64,000 nt of DNA, from NCBI GenBank assembly GCA_900545225.1, contig UQXZ01000005.1, positions 1 to 64,000 on the forward strand, given 5' to 3'. Below, one piece after another: positions 19,560 through 28,527 of the stretch (positions are counted from its first letter, which is position 1; every line of letters starts with the position of its first letter). The DNA is from an uncultured Eubacteriales bacterium. Its GTDB lineage: Bacteria; Bacillota; Clostridia; Lachnospirales; Lachnospiraceae. The position numbers and the translations under genes are program-made. A model generated the notes under the pieces. That model saw nothing but the letters and a program-made list of their open reading frames with translations, ran no database searches and had not been told where the DNA came from.

Positions 19560-20657
19560 TTAAACGTTAAATCTGAATTCGATTACGTCGCCATCCTGAA
19601 CTACATAGTCCTTACCCTGTAACTTAAGGAGACCCTTTTCCTTTGCAGCTGCACGTGAACCACATGCAACAAGGTCTTCATAGCTTACAACTTCAGCACA
19701 GATAAATCCACGCTCAAAATCTGAGTGAATCTTACCTGCTGCCTGAGGAGCCTTAGAGCCCTTCTTAATTGTCCATGCTCTTGTTTCCTTAACACCTGAT
19801 GTTAAGTAGCTGATAAGACCAAGAAGTGTGTAGCTTGCTCTGATAAGCTTATCAAGACCTGATTCCTTAACACCAAGATCTTCAAGGAATAAAGCTTTTT
19901 CATCATCGTCTAATTCAGAAATTTCCTGCTCGATTTCAGCTGAGATAACAAATACTTCACTGTTAGTATCAGCAGCGTACTTTCTTACTTTCTGAACATA
20001 TTCATTTGAAGCACCTTCATCAGCAAGGTCATCTTCTGTAACATTAGCTGCGAAGATAACAGGCTTGGCTGTTAAAAGGTTATATTCCTTAAGGTAAGCT
20101 TCTTCCTCGTCGCTTTTTAATTCATAATCCTTTGCAAGCTTGTTGCTTTCAAGATGCTCAATCATTGTCTGAATGAATGCACATTCCTTAGCAAGCTCCT
20201 TGTTAGCCATAGAAGCCTTCTTCTGCTTTGCAAGTCTCTTCTCTAATACGTCTAAGTCTGAGAAGATAAGCTCCATGTTGATTGTTTCGATATCTCTTAA
20301 TGGATCAACACTGCCGTCAACGTGAACGATATTTTCATCGTCAAAGCAACGAACTACATGAACGATTGCATCAACTTCTCTGATGTTAGCGAGGAACTGG
20401 TTACCAAGACCTTCACCCTTGCTGGCACCCTTAACAAGTCCGGCAATATCTACGAATTCAATAACTGCAGGAACTATTTTTGTACATCCGCATAAGTCTG
20501 CAAGAACCTGAAGACGGTTGTCTGGAACTGTAACAACACCTACGTTTGGATCGATTGTACAGAATGGATAGTTGGCAGACTCTGCACCAGCCTTTGTTAA
20601 AGAATTAAATAAAGTACTCTTTCCAACATTTGGAAGACCCACGATTCCTAATTTCAT
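19560..20657 (-). CDS. ychF: Redox-regulated ATPase YchF/OLA1
   Basis: Obg-family P-loop protein that prefers ATP and associates with ribosomes; linked to stress responses. P loop GLPNVGKSTLF (6-16), switch region DIAGLVKGASKGEGLGNQF (about 69-87) and a C-terminal TGS domain (about 275-365) ending in VIEFRFNV are all present. The adenine-specifying motif region NVTEDD replaces the GTPase NKxD, as in the family. The length of 365 is standard. On the minus strand, AAAAGGAG precedes the ATG. It is transcribed alone, against its neighbours. Confidence 0.96.
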   Translation of the reverse strand: MKLGIVGLPNVGKSTLFNSLTKAGAESANYPFCTIDPNVGVVTVPDNRLQVLADLCGCTKIVPAVIEFVDIAGLVKGASKGEGLGNQFLANIREVDAIVHVVRCFDDENIVHVDGSVDPLRDIETINMELIFSDLDVLEKRLAKQKKASMANKELAKECAFIQTMIEHLESNKLAKDYELKSDEEEAYLKEYNLLTAKPVIFAANVTEDDLADEGASNEYVQKVRKYAADTNSEVFVISAEIEQEISELDDDEKALFLEDLGVKESGLDKLIRASYTLLGLISYLTSGVKETRAWTIKKGSKAPQAAGKIHSDFERGFICAEVVSYEDLVACGSRAAAKEKGLLKLQGKDYVVQDGDVIEFRFNV

Positions 20658-21064
20658 TTTACTTTAAATCTCCTTTTAAAATGTTGATTGCATACGGCTT
20701 TTTGATTTTATAAGTTGGTTTTTGTGCCAATTATATATATTTTCCAAAGTTTTTTTTCTGCTTGCGAAAAAAGCCTAATTTGCTAGTAAGATTACCATAA
20801 ATAGGCGTATATATCAAATGTTGTGAGTGGGGTGGCAGAGAAGAAAAATAATTTGATATTTAAGACGAATTAATAAGGCATAAAATATAATTGTAATCTA
20901 TAATATAACCATAAGAAATTTAGATATGTGTAGATACACATTTTGATTAAAAGAATCAAAATTGGAAATATATACAAAAGTGTAATTTTATGCAAAATAT
21001 CTTGCCAAGGTACATTTGTAATGCATATACTTTCATAAAATAAGACAATGTAGGAATTTTAGTT
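20658..21064. other. 407-base divergent gap, ychF/glpK
   Basis: A+T-rich non-coding DNA between divergent genes. It holds two adjacent dyads at 20926-20961 and a plausible glpK promoter: TTGCCA (21002-21007), 18 bases, TATACT (21026-21031). No ORF with a ribosome binding site and no recognised riboswitch is seen. The ychF promoter must lie near 20700-20800 but I cannot point to it with confidence. Confidence 0.6.
20926..20961. promoter_or_regulatory. Paired dyads upstream of glpK
   Basis: The palindrome ATGTGTAGATACACAT (20926-20941) abuts a perfect 8-bp inverted repeat with 5-base centre, TTTTGATT-AAAAG-AATCAAAA (20941-20961). They sit about 40 bases before the proposed glpK -35 box and look like regulator-binding sites; no particular regulator can be named. 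Confidence 0.45.
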
Positions 21065-22567
21065 ATGGATAATAAGAAATATATTTTGGTTTTGGATCAG
21101 GGTACAACTTCATCCCGCTGTATTATATTTGACAACGAAATGAACGTTGTAGCCAAAGGACAAAAGGAATTTGAGCAGGTCTACCCTAAACCGGGCTGGG
21201 TTGAGCACGTTCCGGAAGAAATATTATATAGCGAATTATCAGCTTCAAGTGAGGCCATAAGAGAGGTGGGCATTGCACCTGATGAAATAGCAGGCATAGG
21301 TATTACTAACCAGCGAGAAACTACAATCGTATGGGACAGGGAAACAGGTAAGCCTGTGTATAACGCAATCGTATGGCAGTGTACAAGAAGTGAATCATAC
21401 ATAGAGAAAATTAAAAAAGACGGCTTATCAGATAAAATCAGAGAGAAGACAGGTTTAAAGCCTGATGCATATTTTAGTGCCAGTAAAATAGCCTGGATTC
21501 TTGACAATGTAAAGGGCGTAAGAGAAAGAGCGCAAGCTGGTGAACTGGCATTTGGAACGGTAGATACATGGCTTATCTGGAATCTCACAGATGGTAAGGC
21601 TCATGTGACAGATTATACAAATGCATCAAGAACAATGCTCTTTAACATAAATACACTGGAATGGGATAAGGAGCTTGTTGATTACTTCAATATTCCTATG
21701 AGCATGCTTCCGGAAGTTAAGCCGTCAATGAGTAATTTTGCAACTACCGATAAAACGGTATTTGGCGAAGAGATTATGATATGCGGTGTTGCGGGAGACC
21801 AGCAGGCTGCATTATTTGGCCAGTGCTGTTTTGAAAAGGGTGATGCAAAGAACACATATGGTACAGGCTGTTTCCTCCTTATGAATACAGGTGAGGACAG
21901 AATAGCTTCAAAAAATGGTCTTCTTACAACTCTTGCAGCGGGCAGTACTGAAAATAGTCCAAGATACGCCCTTGAGGGAAGCGTATTTATCGCTGGAGCG
22001 GTAGTTAAATGGTTAAGAGATGAAATGTTCTTAATTTCAACTCCTGAGGAGACATACGATCTGGCCATGTCCATTAAGGATAATGACGGTGTGTACATAG
22101 TTCCTGCATTTGTCGGCCTTGGAGCACCTTACTGGGACAGAAAGGCAACAGGAGCAATAGTGGGACTTACTAGAGGAAGCGGAAGAGCTCATATTGTCCG
22201 TGCTGCGCTGGAGTCAATTGCATATCAGACATATGACGTAATTAAGGCCATGGAATCTGATGCAGATACAGTTCTTACAAGTCTTAAAATTGACGGTGGA
22301 GCATGTACCAATGATTTCCTTGCACAGTTCCAGTCAGACATACTCAGAAAAAATGTTATAAGACCGATAAATGTAGAATCTACTGCCATCGGCGCAGCAT
22401 TCTTAGCAGGACTCGGAGCAGGTCTCTGGAAGAGCAAGGACGAGCTTAAGGAGCTTGTAAAGGTAGGTCAGGTATTTACACCTAACAGCTGTGAGAATAA
22501 GGCGAAAAAGAACTTAGACGGCTGGCACAGGGCAGTAGAAACCACTATAGGAAGAAAGATTAATTAA
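21065..22567 (+). CDS. glpK: Glycerol kinase
   Basis: Phosphorylates glycerol to sn-glycerol 3-phosphate in the cytosol. The FGGY-kinase fold begins LDQGTTSSRCIIFDN; the glycerol-contacting W/R segment GITNQRETTIVWD and the second family signature in the C-terminal half (GGACTNDFLAQFQSD region) are intact. The length of 500 is standard. No glpF facilitator or glpD dehydrogenase is adjacent, which is unusual because these usually cluster. AGGAA precedes the ATG. Upstream dyads suggest regulation. The next gene (sbcD) follows 32 bases later and may be cotranscribed. Confidence 0.96.
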   Translation: MDNKKYILVLDQGTTSSRCIIFDNEMNVVAKGQKEFEQVYPKPGWVEHVPEEILYSELSASSEAIREVGIAPDEIAGIGITNQRETTIVWDRETGKPVYNAIVWQCTRSESYIEKIKKDGLSDKIREKTGLKPDAYFSASKIAWILDNVKGVRERAQAGELAFGTVDTWLIWNLTDGKAHVTDYTNASRTMLFNINTLEWDKELVDYFNIPMSMLPEVKPSMSNFATTDKTVFGEEIMICGVAGDQQAALFGQCCFEKGDAKNTYGTGCFLLMNTGEDRIASKNGLLTTLAAGSTENSPRYALEGSVFIAGAVVKWLRDEMFLISTPEETYDLAMSIKDNDGVYIVPAFVGLGAPYWDRKATGAIVGLTRGSGRAHIVRAALESIAYQTYDVIKAMESDADTVLTSLKIDGGACTNDFLAQFQSDILRKNVIRPINVESTAIGAAFLAGLGAGLWKSKDELKELVKVGQVFTPNSCENKAKKNLDGWHRAVETTIGRKIN

Positions 22568-22599
22568 GTACAGATAAAACATTTGGGAGGAGGTTTGTT

Positions 22600-23685
22600 A
22601 TGAGATTTGCGCATATTTCAGATATGCACCTTGGGTTGGCATTAAATGGATATTCATTTTTGGAAGATCAGAAATATATTATGGATCAGATGTCAGATAT
22701 CATACTAAAAAATAATGTAGATGCGGTATTTATAAGCGGAGATATTTATGACAAACCATTTCCTCCTGAGGAAGCCGTAAGCATATTTGACCGATTCATA
22801 AGTGAAATATCAAATGCAGGTAAATATATTTATGTTATACCGGGAAACCACGACAGTGCAGTAAGACTCTCATTTGGTGCGGATATTTTAAAGGGACAGA
22901 ATGTATATATCGCTAAGGCATACAATGGAAATGTTGAAAAATATACATTTGAAGACGAATACGGTGAAATTGGAATATTTCTCCTTCCATTTATAAAGCC
23001 GGTTGATGTGAGATCATTTTTCCCTGATAAGGAGATAAATGACAACTTCAATAAAATGATGGGAGCTGTTCTGGAAAATGTAGACGCTAATTTCCAGAAG
23101 AGAAATATCATACTTTCCCATCAGTTCCTTCAGGGTTCAAAGAGAGCCGATAACGGCAAGGTTATAACAGGTATGTACGATGCTATTAATCCTGAGGTTT
23201 ATGATGGATTTGACTATGTGGCAATGGGACATTTGCACAATGAGCAGTATGTTGAGGATGGAAGAATAAGATATTGCGGAACACCGCTTAAATATTCAAA
23301 ATTTGAATCTAACTGCAGAAAGTCAATAACATTTGGTGAAATCAGAGAAAAGGGCGATTTAACCCTTTGGGATGAAGAATTATCTCCAATGAAAGATATG
23401 AGGGTAATCAGCGGAACATTTGACGAAATCAAAGACATAAAAACGGATGATTATGTTCATATTGTATTGAAGGGTCCTGATAATGATCCTGATATGTACA
23501 GCGCATTGAGAAATAATCTCCCTAATATAATGTCATACACATGCAGCGACAATTTTGCACAGGCTGAACCTGACAATATGATAGAAAATGATACATTGTT
23601 ATATTTTGAGGAATTTTTTGCCCAGAGAATGGGCAGGGACCTCAATGAAAAGGAAAGAACAATTCTGTTAAATCTGATTAACTGA
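22600..23685 (+). CDS. sbcD: Exonuclease subunit SbcD
   Basis: Mre11-type metallophosphoesterase nuclease that cuts hairpin and protein-blocked DNA ends together with SbcC. Metal-ligand motifs are all present: HISDMHLG at 4-11, GDIYD near 48, GNHDS near 85, SHQ near 171 and GHLH near 208. A C-terminal capping region follows to residue 361. GGGAGGAGG precedes the ATG. SbcC begins 13 bases downstream. Unlike its partner, SbcD is of normal length and intact. Confidence 0.93.
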   Translation: MRFAHISDMHLGLALNGYSFLEDQKYIMDQMSDIILKNNVDAVFISGDIYDKPFPPEEAVSIFDRFISEISNAGKYIYVIPGNHDSAVRLSFGADILKGQNVYIAKAYNGNVEKYTFEDEYGEIGIFLLPFIKPVDVRSFFPDKEINDNFNKMMGAVLENVDANFQKRNIILSHQFLQGSKRADNGKVITGMYDAINPEVYDGFDYVAMGHLHNEQYVEDGRIRYCGTPLKYSKFESNCRKSITFGEIREKGDLTLWDEELSPMKDMRVISGTFDEIKDIKTDDYVHIVLKGPDNDPDMYSALRNNLPNIMSYTCSDNFAQAEPDNMIENDTLLYFEEFFAQRMGRDLNEKERTILLNLIN

Positions 23686-23698
23686 GAAAGGAGGTAAA

Positions 23699-24976
23699 AT
23701 GCGACCACTTTTATTAAAAATGAAGGCATTTGGATCTTACAATAATGAGACTGAAATCAATATGGACAGCTTCGGTAGCACAGGACTATATCTGATTACA
23801 GGAGCAACCGGTTCAGGTAAATCCACAATCATTAATGGTATCGTCTATGCATTATATGGAAAAGCATGTGATAAAAGAGATGATGTTAGAGCAAAGGGTG
23901 TTGACGATTCAGCTGAAACGGTTGATGAGCTCAGCTTTATGTGCAATGGGAAGATTTACAATATTGTAAGAAGAATCCATATAGAGGAATCTGAGCGTGT
24001 TGAAGAAGTTGCACTTACACTTCCGGACGGCAGGGAAATACATAATTCAGACGAAGTAAATGAATACATAGTTAAGTTAATCGGACTGACTTACGAGGAG
24101 TATATAAAGGTATGTATTTTATCTGTAGAGAAGAGTAACGGTTTCCTGGTTTCTAACGTTGAAAAGCAGAGAGAATTGCTAAGGGATATATTTAATACTG
24201 GTAAGGCTTCTGAATTACAACTTAAATTAATAATAGAAAAGTCCGTACTGACAGGTAAATATACTGAGCAAAGGCATGAACTCCTTAATATTTTAAAGAA
24301 TTCCCACAATGAAAACGCTGAGGTAATACTTGAGGATGATATATATGACGGTATTAATAACAGCGTAAAAATGGACAGTAAAACCATTGAAAATGTAAAT
24401 GAATTAAAGCGTGGAATATCATATATAAAGGAAGAGATAAACTCAATCGATTCTCTTTTATATGCGATGAATGAGGAAGAGAACTTAAATATCAACTATT
24501 TTGAGATATTTATGCAGAATAATCTGATGAAGGATATTGTTGGATTTACCAATCAGTATTTATCAGAAATCACTAATAACAGATATCTGCTTAAGTTTAA
24601 TTCAGAGGTGGATAATCCTGATGTATTTGAAATAAAGGTATTTGATAATTATTCATCAACGCTCAAGGAGCTGAATGAAATATCAAATGGAGAGATGTTC
24701 CTCATTTCACTTTCATTTATTCTCGGCCTGTCAGATAAGATCCTTGCATTAAAGAAGGATATAAGTCTTGATGCGATATTTATAGATGAGGGCTTCGGTC
24801 TTCTGGACAGACAGACATTGGACCAGACCGTAAGGGTATTACAGAGAATTACACGTAAGGATAAGCTCATCGGAATGATATCTCATGTTTCTGATTTGTA
24901 TACAATGATTACAAAGAAAATTATTGTGGATAAAGGAAGGGATGACAGCAGCATAATTACACTTGTAACCGAATAA
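23699..24976 (+). CDS. sbcC: SbcC/Rad50-like ATPase, drastically shortened
   Basis: Partner of SbcD, but only 425 residues against about 1000 or more for SbcC. N-terminal ATPase half: Walker A GATGSGKST (35-43). C-terminal half: Walker B IFIDEGFGLLD (D363, E364), H-loop ISHVSDL. Between them lie only about 130 residues of probable helix; the long coiled coil and the CxxC zinc hook are missing. The Q-loop region is CILSVEKSNGFL (139-150), with no glutamine where SbcC has PQGEF, and the signature is ISNGE (328-332) instead of LSGGE. The frame is open throughout, so this is not a simple frameshifted pseudogene. It may be a working minimal form or a decaying in-frame deletion. GAAAGGAGG precedes the ATG. 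Confidence 0.85.
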   Translation: MRPLLLKMKAFGSYNNETEINMDSFGSTGLYLITGATGSGKSTIINGIVYALYGKACDKRDDVRAKGVDDSAETVDELSFMCNGKIYNIVRRIHIEESERVEEVALTLPDGREIHNSDEVNEYIVKLIGLTYEEYIKVCILSVEKSNGFLVSNVEKQRELLRDIFNTGKASELQLKLIIEKSVLTGKYTEQRHELLNILKNSHNENAEVILEDDIYDGINNSVKMDSKTIENVNELKRGISYIKEEINSIDSLLYAMNEEENLNINYFEIFMQNNLMKDIVGFTNQYLSEITNNRYLLKFNSEVDNPDVFEIKVFDNYSSTLKELNEISNGEMFLISLSFILGLSDKILALKKDISLDAIFIDEGFGLLDRQTLDQTVRVLQRITRKDKLIGMISHVSDLYTMITKKIIVDKGRDDSSIITLVTE

Positions 24977-25088
24977 TATGAATGTAATTAGAAATACTGT
25001 TGATTTTATTAACCTTTATACATAAAAAACGCACTTAAATAAAGATAAAAAGTAAATAACATAAAAGTTAAGAAAGTATTAAATTTCC

Positions 25089-25117
25089 TTGCTTTTTTGG
25101 GCATTTTCTTGTATATT
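25089..25117 (+). promoter_or_regulatory. Promoter of the atp operon
   Basis: TTGCTT (25089-25094), 17 bases, TATATT (25112-25117), 60 bases before atpB. Spacing and both boxes fit a vegetative sigma factor. Confidence 0.6.
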
Positions 25118-25177
25118 CATTACATATTGTTCAGCATTTTTAGAAACTATAAAAAAAAAGGAGATGAGACTTAAGTT

Positions 25178-25855
25178 ATGGAAAATTTAGGTGCAGAGCT
25201 CTCGCACGAACTGCAAGTTGAAAAGTTATTTTCTTTCAACATTGGTGGATTCCAGGCAGACATAAGTGAGTCCATAGTTGTAAGCTGGATCGTAATGGGC
25301 GTTTTAATCGTTCTTGCAATCATCATTACAGCAGGATTTAGAGTGCGTAAGCTATCCGGAAGACAAGTTCTTGCGGAAGGTTACTATAACCATTTCTATG
25401 GAATGGTAAAAAACATGCTTAACCATGAGTCAATGGGTTATGCGCCATATATTTGTTCAGTTCTTTTCTTTATCGGACTTAGCAACATATTTGGTATCTT
25501 TGGTTTTAAACCACCTACAAAGGATATTAACGTTACAGCGGCGCTTGCTTTAATGAGTATCGTTCTCGTACAGGTTGCATCAATACGTAATAATGGTGTA
25601 GGCGGATGGTTAAAGGGATTTGGTAAGAACCCTATGAATATCTTAGAGTTATTCACAAGACCTTTATCACTCGCAATGCGACTTTTCGGTAACGTACTTG
25701 GAGCATTCGTTGTTATGGAGCTTATCCATATCGTAATTCCTGTTGGTGCGCCAGCAGTAGTAAGTTTATACTTCGATATTTTCGATGGATTACTCCAGGC
25801 ATATGTATTTACATTCTTAACATCTTTGTTCATTTCAGAGACAGCAGAAGAGTAA
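25178..25855 (+). CDS. atpB: ATP synthase subunit a
   Basis: Membrane stator subunit carrying the ion half-channels. The essential arginine lies in the conserved MRLFGNVLGA segment (about 165-174). Five or six hydrophobic helices are visible, with a conserved NP/TxPxxx stretch before the arginine helix. At 225 residues it is typical for clostridia. AAGGAGATG lies about 14 bases before the ATG, a slightly long spacing. It is the first gene of the operon; no atpI precedes it. Confidence 0.95.
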   Translation: MENLGAELSHELQVEKLFSFNIGGFQADISESIVVSWIVMGVLIVLAIIITAGFRVRKLSGRQVLAEGYYNHFYGMVKNMLNHESMGYAPYICSVLFFIGLSNIFGIFGFKPPTKDINVTAALALMSIVLVQVASIRNNGVGGWLKGFGKNPMNILELFTRPLSLAMRLFGNVLGAFVVMELIHIVIPVGAPAVVSLYFDIFDGLLQAYVFTFLTSLFISETAEE

Positions 25856-25966
25856 ATAAAAAATCACAATCAGCTGGACATAATATACAAACAAGTTTTG
25901 CTTTGTAAACACTGTAACTATTAATTTCATCATTATTTAACATTTTTAATTTAAAGGAGATTTATT

Positions 25967-26191
25967 ATGGGAGCATTAGCACTTGGAGCAGGTCTTGCAG
26001 TTATGGCAGGTATTGGAGCCGGTATTTCTATCGGTATGGCAACTGGTAAAGCAACAGAGGCTGTAGCTAGACAGCCAGAAGCAGCTGGTAACATCCGTTC
26101 AACACTTATTCTTGGTTCAGCTCTTGCCGAGGCAACAGCTATCTACGGTTTCGTAGTTGCGCTTCTTATCATCATCATGTTAGGTCAGTAA
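25967..26191 (+). CDS. atpE: ATP synthase subunit c
   Basis: Proteolipid of the rotor ring, 74 residues, two helices joined by the polar loop ARQPEA (34-39). The ion-binding carboxylate is Glu55 in helix 2. Comparing with the Na+-binding c subunit of Ilyobacter tartaricus, the Gln of helix 1 is replaced by Ile22 and the Ser next to the Glu by Ala56, while Thr57 and Tyr60 are kept. Loss of the Gln and Ser ligands argues for proton coupling. This is a hand alignment. AAAGGAG lies before the ATG. Confidence 0.96.
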   Translation: MGALALGAGLAVMAGIGAGISIGMATGKATEAVARQPEAAGNIRSTLILGSALAEATAIYGFVVALLIIIMLGQ

Positions 26192-26234
26192 TTATTTAAT
26201 TGATCGATAAGAAGCTAGAGGAGGTTTGTTATAT

Positions 26235-26726
26235 ATGTTAGAGTTCAACATAACAAGTATAATTTTTACAGTTATTAACGTAATAATTATTTATATAATT
26301 CTTAACTTCATGTTATTCAGAAAAATGAATAAGAACTTCGCAAGAAGAGCAGCAGCTATTGACGCAGCTTTCGAAGAAGCAGCAGAAAAGGGCAAGCAGG
26401 CTGATGAAGTTGCAGCTGACTACACACAGAAGATTGCAGCTGTAGAAGTTAAGGAAGCTGAGGTTCTTAAGGAAGCTAGAGTTAAGGCTGACGAAGAAGC
26501 TAAGAAGATTACAGATGCAGCTCATGATCAGGCTACAAAGATTGTAGAAGATGCTAGAGACGCAGCTGTAGCACAGAAGAATCAGATTATGAGCAAGGCT
26601 GAAAAGCAGCTCGCTGACATGGTTGTAGAAGCTACATCTAAGCTTGTAGCTAATCAGAAGGGTGCAGACGTAGATGCAGCACTTTTCGATGAGTTCTTAA
26701 ATAATAAAGCAGGTGATAAACAGTGA
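26235..26726 (+). CDS. atpF: ATP synthase subunit b
   Basis: Peripheral stalk subunit: one N-terminal membrane helix (about 5-27), then a long charged, Ala-rich coiled coil. An in-frame TTG at 26226 lies one base from the ribosome binding site AGAGGAGG (26217-26224), while the ATG at 26235 is 10 bases away and is preferred, giving 163 residues. The C-terminus normally binds the delta C-terminal domain, which here is found fused to alpha. The stop overlaps the start of the next gene (GTGA). Confidence 0.94.
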   Translation: MLEFNITSIIFTVINVIIIYIILNFMLFRKMNKNFARRAAAIDAAFEEAAEKGKQADEVAADYTQKIAAVEVKEAEVLKEARVKADEEAKKITDAAHDQATKIVEDARDAAVAQKNQIMSKAEKQLADMVVEATSKLVANQKGADVDAALFDEFLNNKAGDKQ

Positions 26727-28507
26727 AAGATGTTGATATGAACCAGATTCGTTCAGCAACTATAACTTATGTTACTAAGCCTACTGACAATCAGTTAGCA
26801 GGCATTAAAAAGTTTATTGCTGATCAGCTTGATGTTAATGTTGATGAGCTTGACATTAACTTAGTTCAGGACAGCTCTATCGGAAGTGGTTTCGTAGTTC
26901 GCGCAGGCAACCACGAATACGACTGGAGTGAGAAAGCTCGTATTGAACAGCTATCAGAAAAACTTAAGAGTGGTTTAAAAGACGGTCTTGATCCAGAGAA
27001 CATGCTCTCTAATCTTCAGTCTGAACTTGAGAACTTCACTCTTAACAGAGCTGATAGAGAAGTCGGCGTTGTTATCAGCGTAGCCGACGGTACAGCCAAT
27101 GTAGTTGGCATTAACCATGCATTCTATGGCGAAATCGTTATCTTCGACGGTGGTGTTAAGGGTATGGTACTCGACATCAGAAGAGAAGACATCGGTGTTA
27201 TCCTTCTTGACAGCGAAGCTGGTCTTAGAGAAGGTAGTACAGTTGTAAGAACAGGTAAGTCAGCAAGTATTCCTGTAGGTGAAGAATTCCTCGGAAGAGT
27301 TGTTAATCCACTCGGTGAGCCTATTGATGGTCTTGGCGACATTAACAACGAAGGATACAGACCTATCGAATACAAGGCACCTTCTATCGTAGACAGACAG
27401 CCTGTTTCTGTACCAATGCAGACAGGTATCCTTTCAATTGACGCTATGTTCCCTATCGCTAGAGGACAGAGAGAGTTAATTATCGGTGACCGTCAGACAG
27501 GTAAGACATCTATTGCAACAGATACAATCCTTAGCCAGAGAGGTAACGGAGTTATCTGTATCTATGTTGCAATCGGTCAGAAGGCTTCAACTGTAGCAAA
27601 GCTTGCTAACACACTTAAGCAGGCAGGTGCTATGGAGCAGACAATCATCGTCTCTGCAACAGCATCTGATCCAGCTTCACTTCAGTACATCGCTCCTTAC
27701 GCTGGTACAGCTCTTGCTGAGCACTTCATGTATCAGGGTAAAGATGTACTTATCATCTATGATGATTTATCAAAGCAGGCTGTAGCATACAGAGCTATCT
27801 CACTTCTTCTTGGAAGATCTCCAGGTCGTGAGGCTTATCCTGGTGACGTATTCTACTTACATTCAAGACTTCTTGAGCGTTCTGCTCGTTTATCACAGAA
27901 GGCTGGTGGCGGTTCAATAACAGCACTTCCTATTATTGAAACACTTGCTGGTGATATTTCAGCATACGTTCCAACAAACGTTATTTCCATCACTGATGGA
28001 CAGATCTTCCTTGAGAGTGAATTATTCTTCTCAGGTCAGAGACCAGCGGTTAACGTAGGTCTTTCTGTTTCTCGAGTTGGTGGTGCTGCTCAGACAAAGG
28101 CTATGAAGAAGGCTTCAGGTTCACTTCGTGTGGATCTTGCACAGTATAGAGAAATGGAAGTGTTTACACAGTTCTCTTCAGATCTTGATGACAAGACAAA
28201 GGCACAGCTTCATTATGGACGTTCTCTTATGGAACTCCTTAAACAGCCTCTTGGACATCCAGCATCAATGGTAGATCAGGTTATTACACTTGTTGCGGCT
28301 ACTGCAAGAATCTTTGCTGACCTTGAAGTTAAAGACATTAAGCCTTTCCAGGGAAGAATGCTCGACTACTTCCACACTGAATGTTCTGATATTGTTAGCG
28401 CAATTGAGACTTCAGGTGTTCTTGAAGGTGATGTTCGTGACTCAATCGTTGAAGCAGCAAAAGCTTTCAAGGCAAAGGATGTTACTTCTAGCGAAGTAGA
28501 AGCTTAA
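26723..28507 (+). CDS. atpA: ATP synthase delta(C-domain)-alpha fusion
   Basis: A 594-residue protein, about 90 longer than usual alpha. Residues about 10-85 match the C-terminal domain of the delta subunit, with the segments VTKPTDNQLAGIKKFIADQL and GSGFVVRAGNHEYDWSEKAR aligning by eye with E. coli delta (GVIIRAGDMVIDGSVRGR). From about residue 95 it is a complete alpha: Walker A GDRQTGKT at 255-262 and the arginine-finger segment VGLSVSRVGG. The N-terminal helical domain of delta is absent and no separate atpH lies in the operon. The GTG start has AGGTGAT five bases upstream and overlaps the atpF stop; a later ATG (26738) lacks a suitable site. No stop or frameshift separates the two parts, so the fusion is real in this sequence. 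Confidence 0.93.
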   Translation: MKDVDMNQIRSATITYVTKPTDNQLAGIKKFIADQLDVNVDELDINLVQDSSIGSGFVVRAGNHEYDWSEKARIEQLSEKLKSGLKDGLDPENMLSNLQSELENFTLNRADREVGVVISVADGTANVVGINHAFYGEIVIFDGGVKGMVLDIRREDIGVILLDSEAGLREGSTVVRTGKSASIPVGEEFLGRVVNPLGEPIDGLGDINNEGYRPIEYKAPSIVDRQPVSVPMQTGILSIDAMFPIARGQRELIIGDRQTGKTSIATDTILSQRGNGVICIYVAIGQKASTVAKLANTLKQAGAMEQTIIVSATASDPASLQYIAPYAGTALAEHFMYQGKDVLIIYDDLSKQAVAYRAISLLLGRSPGREAYPGDVFYLHSRLLERSARLSQKAGGGSITALPIIETLAGDISAYVPTNVISITDGQIFLESELFFSGQRPAVNVGLSVSRVGGAAQTKAMKKASGSLRVDLAQYREMEVFTQFSSDLDDKTKAQLHYGRSLMELLKQPLGHPASMVDQVITLVAATARIFADLEVKDIKPFQGRMLDYFHTECSDIVSAIETSGVLEGDVRDSIVEAAKAFKAKDVTSSEVEA

Positions 28508-28527
28508 TTTGACTCGGAGGATGTATA

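Noticed and set aside
21005..21017. GCCAAGGTACAT shared with the DNA before pepP (near 38453)
   Set aside because: Many 12-base matches are expected by chance in 64 kb and the two copies sit at different distances from the promoters.
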